Notes under the pieces: generated by a model
What the model was told of the DNA's origin: nothing
Databases searched by the model: none
What the model saw: the letters and a program-made list of their open reading frames with translations, nothing else
Translations under genes and position numbers: made by a program
Origin: Tunturibacter gelidoferens
GTDB lineage: Bacteria; Acidobacteriota; Terriglobia; Terriglobales; Acidobacteriaceae
Length of the DNA: 64,000 bases
Assembly: GCF_040358255.1 (NCBI RefSeq)
Contig: NZ_CP132938.1
Coordinates: 3,286,001-3,350,000 of the forward strand
Direction of reading: 5' to 3'
In this document: positions 24,888 through 33,546 of the stretch, in pieces
Layout: the number at the start of each line of letters is the position of its first letter
Position numbering within the stretch: the first letter of the stretch is position 1

Positions 24888-25525
24888 GATTTCTTCTCAG
24901 GTAATGGATTCTTCAAAGCATGTTCGCGGGCAATCAAACGAGACGGGCAGGCCTCATAACCGCATACCTCACGCTGCGCGAGTTGGTGAAGCAGCAACTT
25001 CCGTTCTTCATTTAGCGGCTCTACCTGTGTCACCTCGCGCCGCAGATTACCGAGGTCGGTAAGCCAGTCGCCAACGTCGAGCGGTAGTTGCGCATTGATC
25101 TCTTTGCGCAGCCTCTGGGCCAGCGCGGGACTCGCCCCGGCGGTCGAAATAGCGATTTGCAGATCGCCTCGCCGCACCACAGAAGGAAAATAAAAATCGC
25201 AGAACGGTGGATCGTCCACTGCGTTGCAGAGGATGTCGTTCTCGATCGCCTCCTCAAAGACAGCTCTGTTTACCGCAGGATTATCGGTCGCGGCGACCAC
25301 AAGGAACTGCCCCGATAGGTCGCCTGCAATGTAATCTCGGCGCAGCCATTCGATCTCGCCTGCTGCCGCCATCTCAACGACGCGAGGACGGGCTCCCGGC
25401 GCAATCACCGTCACCTTGGCGTGAGCTGCCAGCAGTGAGTCGATCTTGGCTTCAGCAAGATTTCCGGCCCCAACCACGACGCACGGCCGGGCAGCAATCT
25501 TCAGAAAGATAGGAAAAAGATCCAT
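24884..25525 (-). CDS. Precorrin-2 dehydrogenase / sirohydrochlorin ferrochelatase (Met8/CysG-N type)
   Basis: A 213-residue bifunctional enzyme of the Met8 or CysG N-terminal type. The NAD-binding motif VVVGAGNLAEAKIDSLLA opens the Rossmann fold; VVAATDNPAVNRAVFEEA and NAVDDPPFCDFYFPSVV follow, and ISTAGASPALAQRLRKEI is the family signature. With the methyltransferase it completes siroheme synthesis (oxidation of precorrin-2, then iron insertion). It sits 9 nt after the reductase gene and overlaps cobA. It is separate from the methyltransferase, whereas enterobacterial CysG carries both on one chain. Confidence 0.93.
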   Translation of the reverse strand: MDLFPIFLKIAARPCVVVGAGNLAEAKIDSLLAAHAKVTVIAPGARPRVVEMAAAGEIEWLRRDYIAGDLSGQFLVVAATDNPAVNRAVFEEAIENDILCNAVDDPPFCDFYFPSVVRRGDLQIAISTAGASPALAQRLRKEINAQLPLDVGDWLTDLGNLRREVTQVEPLNEERKLLLHQLAQREVCGYEACPSRLIAREHALKNPLPEKKS

Positions 25526-25534
25526 GGAACTAGG

Positions 25535-27259
25535 CTACTCCCCCGGCGCGTGACGGCCCGCACCGACCGGCGGAGCGTCGCGTTCCACTGGATCGACAAC
25601 CGTACCCGCAAGTTGAGCGCGAAGGCTGTCGTCATCTGTGCGGGCAAAGTAAGCTCGCAGATCTTCTTCCGGCCGACGAGCCTCAAGATATCCGCGTAAC
25701 AACCGCTCGATAGCGTCCGGAACATCTTCCGCGGCAGCGCGATAGCCTAAGGGTCGAGCGGTCCGGGCAAACTTACCGACCGCTCCACCGACGCAGAAAT
25801 AGAAGGCATCCACCGATCTCCCGTCTTTCTTGATCTTCTTGCCCTCAAGCCCAATATCAGCAATCCAGTGCTGTCCGCAGCTGTTGGTGCAACCGGTCAC
25901 GTGGAGCTTGATCTGTTGGTCGAAGCCGGGAAGTCGCTCTTCCATCTCACTGACCAGCCATTGCGAAAAGCCCTTCGTCTCCGCAATCGCCAGCTTGCAA
26001 AATTCGGTGCCGGTGCAGGCTATCGCTCCCCGCCAAAAGGCTGAAACATCCACGTGTAGTTCCATCCCATTCAATGCCAGTACCAGAGCCGCCGCTTTCT
26101 CGTTCGGCACATTGATGATGAGGATGTTTTGCATGATCGTCGTGCGAAGTTCTCCGCTGCCATACTGATCGGCCAACTCAGCCAGTTGATGAAGTTGCTC
26201 ACCCGAGATGCGACCACGCAATACACTGGCTCCCACCGACGACAAACCAGCCTGACGCTGTGGCGCGATGCCAATGTGATCGCGATAGACATCATCAGGG
26301 ATCACATCTTCAGTGACAGGACTAGGATCCAATTTATAACCCAGCTTGGCCTCTAATGCGTCCAGGAAGGACGCCGCAGTCCAGCCATGCCACATAAAAA
26401 GATACTTGATGCGAGCTCGAGTGCGGTTTTCACGAAGCTCCTGCTGCTCACGGAAGATCTCAGCCGTAGCATGCACAGCCGCGTAGGCCTGATCTTGCTG
26501 GATAAACGCCGGAATACGTACTGCAAGATGCGGCTCTGTCGACAGGCCTCCCCCCACCCGCAACGTGTAGCCAATCTCTTCCTTGCCATTGACAGTACGC
26601 TTGATTGCGGTCAGCGCAACGTCATTGATCTCCGGGTACGAGCACCACAGTGGGCAGCCGGTCACAGAGATTTTGAACTTGCGTGGCAGGTTGTAGAAGT
26701 CAGGATTCGCCGTGAGCTTGTGCGCAATCTCCACAGCTAGCGGTGAAGCGTCGATAAGCTCGTGTCCATCGATTCCGGCGAGCGGGCAGCCGGTCACGTT
26801 GCGAACTACATCACCACACGCACCCTTTGGGCTGAGCCCAACTGCAGTAAGCGCATCAACCACCTCAGGTAATGCCTCAATGGTCAGCCAGTGCAGTTGT
26901 ATATTTTGCCGCGTCGTAATATCCGCTAGATCTCGTGCGTACTTCTTCGTAAGGTCTGCAATGACACGCAACTGAGCACTGGTCAGAATGCCGTTCGGCA
27001 GGCCGATGCGCATCATGAAGTACTCGGTGGCCTTACCCTCGCCGCCGACACCTCCAGTAACTCCCACACCATCACCCTGTGTATAAATCCCCCACCATTT
27101 GAAGTAGAGGTTCGCCCACTCCGGAAGCACCGATTCTCTGCCTTCTTTGGCAAACCGGCGAACCTCCTCCCACGCCTCCCACGGATTTTTCTCCAGCTTC
27201 AGACGTTCGGACTTTTGTGCTTTGGTCTCTTTGGCGGCGGGTATACCGGCGGTGCTCAT
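25535..27259 (-). CDS. Ferredoxin-type nitrite/sulfite reductase (siroheme, 4Fe-4S)
   Basis: About 574 residues from the ATG at 27259 (AGGA about 8 nt upstream; a longer in-frame start at 27301 would run into the leader hairpin). It has the two-fold repeat of this family: RNVTGCPLAG in the first half, the cluster/siroheme ligands CTGTEFC and TGCTNSC in the second, and TTRQNIQLHWL for substrate. Siroheme genes lie directly downstream. Nitrite or sulfite as substrate cannot be told apart by eye; both use ferredoxin electrons in assimilation. No NADPH flavoprotein partner lies beside it, consistent with ferredoxin. Confidence 0.92.
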   Translation of the reverse strand: MSTAGIPAAKETKAQKSERLKLEKNPWEAWEEVRRFAKEGRESVLPEWANLYFKWWGIYTQGDGVGVTGGVGGEGKATEYFMMRIGLPNGILTSAQLRVIADLTKKYARDLADITTRQNIQLHWLTIEALPEVVDALTAVGLSPKGACGDVVRNVTGCPLAGIDGHELIDASPLAVEIAHKLTANPDFYNLPRKFKISVTGCPLWCSYPEINDVALTAIKRTVNGKEEIGYTLRVGGGLSTEPHLAVRIPAFIQQDQAYAAVHATAEIFREQQELRENRTRARIKYLFMWHGWTAASFLDALEAKLGYKLDPSPVTEDVIPDDVYRDHIGIAPQRQAGLSSVGASVLRGRISGEQLHQLAELADQYGSGELRTTIMQNILIINVPNEKAAALVLALNGMELHVDVSAFWRGAIACTGTEFCKLAIAETKGFSQWLVSEMEERLPGFDQQIKLHVTGCTNSCGQHWIADIGLEGKKIKKDGRSVDAFYFCVGGAVGKFARTARPLGYRAAAEDVPDAIERLLRGYLEARRPEEDLRAYFARTDDDSLRAQLAGTVVDPVERDAPPVGAGRHAPGE

Positions 27260-27287
27260 GATGAATGTCCTTTGTTGGGGGGCAGAA

Positions 27288-27359
27288 ACAAGAAAGCCCA
27301 CTGTGTCAGTGGGCGCTGGTGGCTTTGCTAAGAAAAGTGGGGACTTATCAGCTAAGTCC
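27288..27359 (-). promoter_or_regulatory. Structured leader with terminator-like hairpin ahead of the reductase operon
   Basis: In the untranslated leader, 27296-27314 is a perfect 8-bp hairpin (GCCCACTG/CAGTGGGC on a 3-nt loop) followed on the minus strand by a broken T run (TTTCTTGTTT), so it could end transcription early. Just upstream lies a second hairpin at 27341-27359 (7-bp stem GGACTTA/TAAGTCC). Two hairpins before the start codon suggest attenuation, but the T run is weak and the controlling ligand is unknown. Confidence 0.5.
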
Positions 27360-27550
27360 GCCGCTCAGGCAAAGACAACAACGCACGCGGTCGCGACAAC
27401 ATGCCCGACAAGCGACTGATACATGCGGAGTCAAACTCACCATAACTCTAAGGTTAGTTGTCATAGAACCACACGTCAAGCAGGCGACCACATATCAGCC
27501 TGCGATCGCTTGGGAGCGCCCCTGCTGCAAATTTCAGCCGGGCTCAGAAC

Positions 27551-28225
27551 CTAGTCTGCTTCCGCGAGTGAAAGCTTGTGCCGGACATCCGAACCACGAA
27601 TCCAGAAAATTACATCCTCGGCGATGTTGGTGGCGTGGTCTGCTGCGCGCTCCAGGTTACGCGAGATGATGATCGCATTCAAAGCCTGTCCACTGACCAC
27701 CGGATGCTGTTGCATCACCTCGATCAACTCATTCTGAACGTCGCGGTTCATATCGTCGATCTCATCGTCCATTGCCAGCACAGACTCCGCAAGCCTGGCG
27801 TCCGCCTCCAGCAGCGATTGAATCGCCCGGCGGATCATAACTCCAACTTTCTCGCCCATATCGGGGATATCGATCGGCAGGGAGATCTTCGGCGAGTCAT
27901 GCAGGTACTGGGTACGAGAAGCAATGTTGGTCGCCTGGTCCCCGATTCGTTCCAGGTCGCCGTTGATCTTAATCACTGACAGAATGAAGCGAAGGTCGAT
28001 CGCCATAGGCTGCTCTTTAGCCAGCAGGTCATACGCCATCTCATCCACGTCACGTTCCGCCGCGTTGATCGCCGCTTCGATCTCCTTCACATGGTCGCAA
28101 AGGCTCAGATCTCCGGTCAGATAAGCCTCTAACGACAAGGAGAGAGCCTGCTGCGAGAGCGCCGCCATGGCGAGAAGCTTGTCTTTGAGAGCTACCAATT
28201 GCTGTTGAAAATTTATGCGGGGCAT
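27551..28225 (-). CDS. phoU: Phosphate transport system regulator PhoU
   Basis: The ATG at 28225 (GAGGGA about 6 nt upstream) starts the 225-residue protein correctly at MPRINFQQQLVALKDKLLAM. It has two helical-bundle PhoU repeats with the metal-binding E/D-rich motifs DLERIGDQATNIA and NLERAADHATNIAEDVIFWI. PhoU damps phosphate uptake and PhoR signalling when phosphate is plentiful. No pst transporter genes lie next to it in this window, so it is separated from the usual operon. Confidence 0.93.
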   Translation of the reverse strand: MPRINFQQQLVALKDKLLAMAALSQQALSLSLEAYLTGDLSLCDHVKEIEAAINAAERDVDEMAYDLLAKEQPMAIDLRFILSVIKINGDLERIGDQATNIASRTQYLHDSPKISLPIDIPDMGEKVGVMIRRAIQSLLEADARLAESVLAMDDEIDDMNRDVQNELIEVMQQHPVVSGQALNAIIISRNLERAADHATNIAEDVIFWIRGSDVRHKLSLAEAD

Positions 28226-28340
28226 CGGGGTCCCTCGATCTAAGGCCGTTCTACTATTGTGACGTAAATAAAGCGAAGAGACCAATGAATATTGCGACTT
28301 CCGGTTGCGCGCGTGGTACACAATTCGTGTCACGAGCGGA

Positions 28341-31300
28341 CTACTTGTAAAGCAAGTAGCTTTGGCGATGGCGCTCAAAAGTAGCCAGGTCCGCCGCCCA
28401 TCCAGCTGCGATCTTACTTGGATCGTCCATGTTCGTCAGCGCCTGCATCGTATCCACGTTCGTCACCAGATACGCAGCCTTTGCCAGCTGAAACTCTGGA
28501 TAGAGGTGATGCAACGCGCTGATCAGTTCGATTCCCATCTCAGGCGAGTTGAACGCACTTCGGTCGGTTACGGTAAATGCGATCCCAGAGATAGTCTTCC
28601 CATGAGATGGATAGTGGTTGGAATCCTCCGCAACCGCAAAGTTAGTCGGCGTGAAACTCACACCTGGAATCTTTCGCGCGGTCAGGTAAGCTGCCAACTC
28701 TGGCGCATTGATGTACGGTGCGCCAATATGCTCATACGGTTTGTCCGTTCCGCGACCAACAGAGATGTTGGTCATCTCAGCCAAACCCACGGCGGGATAC
28801 AGTATAGCCGCCGTCGGACTGCGTAGATTTGGGCTCGGATTTGTCCACTTCAGCCCGGTCTCATCGAAGTACTGTGCCCGAGACCAGTTCTGCATTGGCA
28901 CAACGATGAGCTGCGCATGAATGGGGAGCAAAATGTTTGGAGAAGTTGGACCCGGGATTCGTCGTTCGCTGTTGAAGTAGAGAGCAAGCTCCCCGAGAGT
29001 CATGCCATTACGAACGGGCATCGGCATGTAGTTGTTATAGGACTCCGCCCCCGCATCAGACACCGGTCCCTGTACCGCTATACCGCCGTTTGGATTCGGA
29101 CGATCGAGCAAAATAATCTCGATATGAGCCTGCGCCGCCGCCTCGAGAAAGTATCCAACCAACGTTTCATAGGTAAAGAACCGAACTCCCACGTCCTGCA
29201 GATCAATCACCACAGCATCAAGATCTCTCAGGGACTCGAGGCTCGGGCGGCGTTGTTCAGGCTTCGCGCCATACAGACTTAGTATCGGAAGCCTGGTTGC
29301 AGGGTCCACATCATTGGCGATCTTCACAATATCCTTGGTCCCCAGAAGGCCATGCTCAGGAGAGAACAACGTCTTCAGCTCAACCTCCGGCAGACTGTGC
29401 TGCAGGATGTCGATTGTCCGTCTGCCTTCGCGGTCGAGTCCGGTCTGGTTCGTCAGCAACCCCAGCCTCAGGTGATCGCCATGACGTTTCGCAGCCTGTG
29501 CCAAAACCTCGAAGTGACTGGCCTCAAGCACATCAACTCCGGTCAGCGTCTGGGTGCTTGCAATCGTGGTCGGACTTTCCACGCCAACTCGCAACGCCCG
29601 AGCCGCAGCAGAAGCCACTTGTCCCCGCAGCACCGAGATTGGCGGCTCCCCACGCGGATGAATCGCATTCGACAGAATGACGACGAAGCTGTCGCTCTCC
29701 GGATCCATCCAAAGAGATGTCCCCGTAAACCCCGTATGCCCGAAGCTCCCAATCGGAAACACCTCGCCCCGCGGCCGCGAAAACGCCGAGTTGATGTCCC
29801 AGCCAAATCCCCGCGCCGCTACACCGGTTGTAGTCTTTCCATCTGGCGTAAAGATCGTTGCCCCAGTCACCGCGGTAGACGGCTGCTCCGGCTGCGTCAT
29901 CAGCTTGAGTGTCGCCTGACTCAAGGGAAAGTTGCTCGCCCTCCCCGCAAGCCGGTCCAACAGAGCCTGCGCAAACAACGAAACATCCGCCGCCGTAGAA
30001 AAAACTCCCGCATGCCCCGCAACTCCACCCATCCGCCGAGTCGTCGGATCATGCACAGTCCCGCGCAACATTCTGCCAAAGTCAGGATTCGTAGCCGCCG
30101 TACCCTGATCGTCATAAGCCGTAGGTGCTGTCCTTGGAATCTCCACTCCAGCTATCCATGGCGCAGGAGATTGATTGTAGCAGTCTAGAAGGGCGGGTTG
30201 AGCCTTCGGCATCAACACCGCAGCTCCAAGTATTTCTCCATGACCACACATCGCAGAGAAGGCATGAAACCGGGTATGAGTCATCCCGAGTGGAGAAAAG
30301 ATATGCTCCTGCGCATACTCTTCGAGCGGTCGCCCACTGATCCTCTCTACCAGCGCCCCTAAAGTAATGAAGTTAATATCCGAATACTTGAAGTGCGTTC
30401 CCGGCACAGTCTCCAGCGCGGCATTCATCGCCCGCCGAATCCCCTCCGCTTTATCCGGAGCAGCCAACCCCCACGCATCCTTCAGCTCGATATCCTCCGG
30501 CAAACCCGAGTAGTGCGTCAGCAACTCCCGAATCGTAACCGCCTGCTTCCCATTAACCGCGAACTCCGGTAGATACTTCGCCACCGGATCGTCGAACTGA
30601 AGCTTATGCGCCTCATAAAGCTGCATCACCGCCGTCGCCGTAGCCAGACACTTCGTCAGCGAAGCCATATCGAAGACCGTATCTTCCGTCATCGGCTCCA
30701 CAGCAGGTTCAAGCGCACGATTCCCATAAGCCTTCTCGAACACAGTTCTTCCATCGTGATTGACGAGCACCACTGCACCCGGCAGCTTCTTCGCTGTGAT
30801 CGCCTCATTCACAAGCGTCGAAACCGCGCTGAACTCGTAGGTTTCGTGCGCAGCAGTCTCCTGAGCGTCATCGGCGGCTGCGCGCGAACAAAATAAAAAC
30901 GGAATGAAACACGCGAGCACCAAGCCGGCAACCTTCGCGATGCGCGTTCTTCGCCCCTCTGCGGTCCTGCCTCCCTTAAACAAAACGCTGCCAATCGAAC
31001 CAACCACGAACGTAACGATCGAGCCGATCAGGACATACCAGGTAAACGCGATATGCGGAATCGTGATCGGTCCAACCTTGATCACGCCCGGAGAGAGCCA
31101 CAGCAAAAGATTCAGCGCGAACCCGCAGATCATTCCTAGAATCGCTCCCGTCTGCGTAGCGTAGCGAGTCAATGTACCCAGCAAGAACACGCCGAGCAAA
31201 GCACCATAGGCTACAGAAGCAATCGACAATCCCACCTCCACCACGTGGCCCTTCCCACCAGCGAACACGCTATACATCGCGACTCCAAACAGCACCAACG

Positions 31301-32465
31301 CCCATACAACAGTGCTGGAGCGCGAGATCATCATCCGTTCGCGGTCATCCGCCGCCGGCCGCCAGTGCATATAGAAATCCACCACCGTCGTCGAGGAGAG
31401 TGAGTTCAACGCCGCGCTCAAGTTCGACATCGCAGCCGCAAGAATCGCCGCCACCAGCAGCCCCGCAATCCCAAGCGGCATCTCCCGCACGATGAAAGTA
31501 GGGAAGATTCGATCTGCCGAAGCGAACACTGCCGGATGCAGCCCGTAGAAGACATACAACCCCACGCCAATCAGCAGAAAAAGCGTGAACTGCAAAAAGA
31601 TCACAGCTCCGCTCGCAAGTAGCGCCAGCCGTGACTCGCGCAGGTTCCTCGCCGCCAACATCCGCTGCACCATCAACTGATCGGTGCCATGCGACGCCAT
31701 CGTCAGAAACGTTCCCCCCAGTACACCGGCCCAAAAGGTATAGCTCTGCGTCAGGTTCAGCGCGAAGTGAAAGAGTCGAAACTTGCCTGCCGCGGCTGCA
31801 ACTTCGTGGATCTGCGACCATCCCCCCGGTACATGCGTCCCCAGCGTAAAGATCGCAACGATCGTTCCCCCAATGTAGATTGCCATCTGCACCACATCGG
31901 TCCAGATCACCGCCGCCATTCCGCCCTCGAACGTATACAGCAGCGTAAGCGCAGAGATAATCCCGATCGACAGCACATCCCGCGTCCCAATCGCGATCCC
32001 CACCACGATGCTCACCGCGAACACCCGCACTCCCTCTGCCGCTGCTCGCGTCAATAGAAACAATCCTGCCGTTACCTTGTGCAACGTATGCCCGAAGCGT
32101 TGATCGATCAGCTGATATGCGGTTAGCATTCGCCCTTCAAAATACTTCGGCAGAAAGATCAACGCCACCACCACGCGGCCCAGCATATAACCGATAACAA
32201 TCTGCAGAAATCCGAAGTCCCCTGCAAACGCCACACCCGGGATACTGATGATCGTCAGCGTACTCGTCTCCGCAGAGACGATCGACAGCGCAATCGCCCA
32301 CCATGGAATCGTCTGGTCAGCCAGAAAATAACTGCGCAGCGATCTCGCATTCGGATCTTTACTACTCCGAAAGCGAAGCCCAAACAGCGTGATACCAATC
32401 AGGTAGACGACAATCAGACCGAGGTCGAAGGGATGAAGGCGCGTTGGAAGTGCGGCAGCATGCAT
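28341..32465 (-). CDS. Sodium:solute symporter / SxxK serine hydrolase / NamZ (DUF1343) fusion
   Basis: About 1374 residues from the ATG at 32465. Residues 1-510 form a 12-13-helix sodium:solute symporter (LRSYFLADQTIPWWAIALS, LNSLSSTTVVDFY). A further hydrophobic span at about 510-530 (VAGLVLACFIPFLFCSRAAA) looks like an old signal peptide now used as a membrane anchor. Residues 540-925 are a beta-lactamase-fold hydrolase with SLTK, YSD and HTG. Residues about 970-1374 are a NamZ/GH171 exo-N-acetylmuramidase (LRLGLLTNQTGLDREG, VVIDLQDVGVRFFTYE, LDRPNPNGG). The hydrolase and muramidase pair resembles the AmiE and NamZ steps of muropeptide rescue, as I recall, here joined to the uptake transporter. 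It is divergent from an amino-sugar kinase gene. Confidence 0.88.
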   Translation of the reverse strand: MHAAALPTRLHPFDLGLIVVYLIGITLFGLRFRSSKDPNARSLRSYFLADQTIPWWAIALSIVSAETSTLTIISIPGVAFAGDFGFLQIVIGYMLGRVVVALIFLPKYFEGRMLTAYQLIDQRFGHTLHKVTAGLFLLTRAAAEGVRVFAVSIVVGIAIGTRDVLSIGIISALTLLYTFEGGMAAVIWTDVVQMAIYIGGTIVAIFTLGTHVPGGWSQIHEVAAAAGKFRLFHFALNLTQSYTFWAGVLGGTFLTMASHGTDQLMVQRMLAARNLRESRLALLASGAVIFLQFTLFLLIGVGLYVFYGLHPAVFASADRIFPTFIVREMPLGIAGLLVAAILAAAMSNLSAALNSLSSTTVVDFYMHWRPAADDRERMMISRSSTVVWALVLFGVAMYSVFAGGKGHVVEVGLSIASVAYGALLGVFLLGTLTRYATQTGAILGMICGFALNLLLWLSPGVIKVGPITIPHIAFTWYVLIGSIVTFVVGSIGSVLFKGGRTAEGRRTRIAKVAGLVLACFIPFLFCSRAAADDAQETAAHETYEFSAVSTLVNEAITAKKLPGAVVLVNHDGRTVFEKAYGNRALEPAVEPMTEDTVFDMASLTKCLATATAVMQLYEAHKLQFDDPVAKYLPEFAVNGKQAVTIRELLTHYSGLPEDIELKDAWGLAAPDKAEGIRRAMNAALETVPGTHFKYSDINFITLGALVERISGRPLEEYAQEHIFSPLGMTHTRFHAFSAMCGHGEILGAAVLMPKAQPALLDCYNQSPAPWIAGVEIPRTAPTAYDDQGTAATNPDFGRMLRGTVHDPTTRRMGGVAGHAGVFSTAADVSLFAQALLDRLAGRASNFPLSQATLKLMTQPEQPSTAVTGATIFTPDGKTTTGVAARGFGWDINSAFSRPRGEVFPIGSFGHTGFTGTSLWMDPESDSFVVILSNAIHPRGEPPISVLRGQVASAAARALRVGVESPTTIASTQTLTGVDVLEASHFEVLAQAAKRHGDHLRLGLLTNQTGLDREGRRTIDILQHSLPEVELKTLFSPEHGLLGTKDIVKIANDVDPATRLPILSLYGAKPEQRRPSLESLRDLDAVVIDLQDVGVRFFTYETLVGYFLEAAAQAHIEIILLDRPNPNGGIAVQGPVSDAGAESYNNYMPMPVRNGMTLGELALYFNSERRIPGPTSPNILLPIHAQLIVVPMQNWSRAQYFDETGLKWTNPSPNLRSPTAAILYPAVGLAEMTNISVGRGTDKPYEHIGAPYINAPELAAYLTARKIPGVSFTPTNFAVAEDSNHYPSHGKTISGIAFTVTDRSAFNSPEMGIELISALHHLYPEFQLAKAAYLVTNVDTMQALTNMDDPSKIAAGWAADLATFERHRQSYLLYK

Positions 32466-32587
32466 TCGTGCAAGTGTATAGCGACGGCGCGCCCGCACGC
32501 AGCATGCCTCTTCCATCGGATGCTCCGAACGAAGGTTGCACCCGGAGAGGCGTCGGCGGCCCGGAACCTGACATATCATTTCAGGCT

Positions 32588-33508
32588 ATGGCTCTGTTTC
32601 TGGCGATCGATGCAGGCGGTACCAAGACACGATGTCTCCTGGCAGATGAGACGAAGATCCTGGGCCGCGCCGCCACCGGAAGCGTTAAGCTCATGCGCGT
32701 CAGCGAAGCCGAAGCCTCTTCTCGACTTCGAGCGATGCTGGCAGAGATCTCTCAGGTAGCCAGCCTAAGCCTGGGCGAAGTCTCGCACACCTGTGTCGGA
32801 CTCGCTGGTCTATCCATCGACGCCGTTCGCGAGTGGGCCGAACGTGAGATCGGAGCCCTCGTCGGAGGCGACCTGCATCTCGTAGGGGATGAAGAAATCG
32901 CCCTCTACGGCGCCTTTCGCGGCGGTCCTGGCATTCTCATCATCGCCGGCACAGGCTCCAACATCATGGGTCGCGCGGCGGACGGAGCCATCTATCAGGC
33001 TGGCGGGTGGGGACCGGCCCTTGGCGACGAAGGCTCCGGTTTTTGGATCGGGCAGGAGGCTCTGCGCGCCGGATTTTGGGCCAAGGATCGCGGCATCGCG
33101 ACCACCCTGCTCGCCGACATCGGTGAATTCTGGGGACTCAAATCTCTCGGCGAAATAGTAGAGATGGCCAATGTCCGCCCCGGTCCAGATCTTCCAGCGC
33201 TCGTTCCGGTCATCGTACGATGTGCGGAGGCCGGGGATGAACTCGCCATCGCCATCCTCGAGCGCGCAGGCGTAGAGCTTGCGGAGCAGGTAGCTCTTGT
33301 CGCCTTGAAGATGAAGGAGTCCGGTGGCAGACGCAAGATCGAAGCAGCCTACACCGGAAGCATCCTCGAGCACATCGCACTTGTTCGCGCAGCGATGATA
33401 GCGGCCCTCAAAACATCCTCGCCCAGTGTCAAAGTCATGGAAGGCGTTGTCGATTCTCTGGAAGGCGCGCTCTGGCGGGCAAGGGAAGCAGGGAAGCTGG
33501 TTTCCTAG
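32588..33508 (+). CDS. BadF/BadG-type N-acetylglucosamine/N-acetylmuramic acid kinase
   Basis: The ATG at 32588 starts exactly at the ASKHA phosphate-1 loop (LAIDAGGTKTRCL). The 306-residue protein has the connect/phosphate-2 region IIAGTGSNIMGRA, GPALGDEGSGFWIG and an adenosine motif near YTGSILEHIALV. The BadF/BadG group includes GlcNAc kinases and MurNAc kinase MurK. It faces the symporter-hydrolase-NamZ fusion across 122 bp, so the likely role is to phosphorylate the MurNAc or GlcNAc released and imported there. No MurQ etherase gene is nearby. Confidence 0.85.
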   Translation: MALFLAIDAGGTKTRCLLADETKILGRAATGSVKLMRVSEAEASSRLRAMLAEISQVASLSLGEVSHTCVGLAGLSIDAVREWAEREIGALVGGDLHLVGDEEIALYGAFRGGPGILIIAGTGSNIMGRAADGAIYQAGGWGPALGDEGSGFWIGQEALRAGFWAKDRGIATTLLADIGEFWGLKSLGEIVEMANVRPGPDLPALVPVIVRCAEAGDELAIAILERAGVELAEQVALVALKMKESGGRRKIEAAYTGSILEHIALVRAAMIAALKTSSPSVKVMEGVVDSLEGALWRAREAGKLVS

Positions 33509-33546
33509 TGCCTTTTCCCAAGTAGCGACCCGTCTCAGCAACAGCA

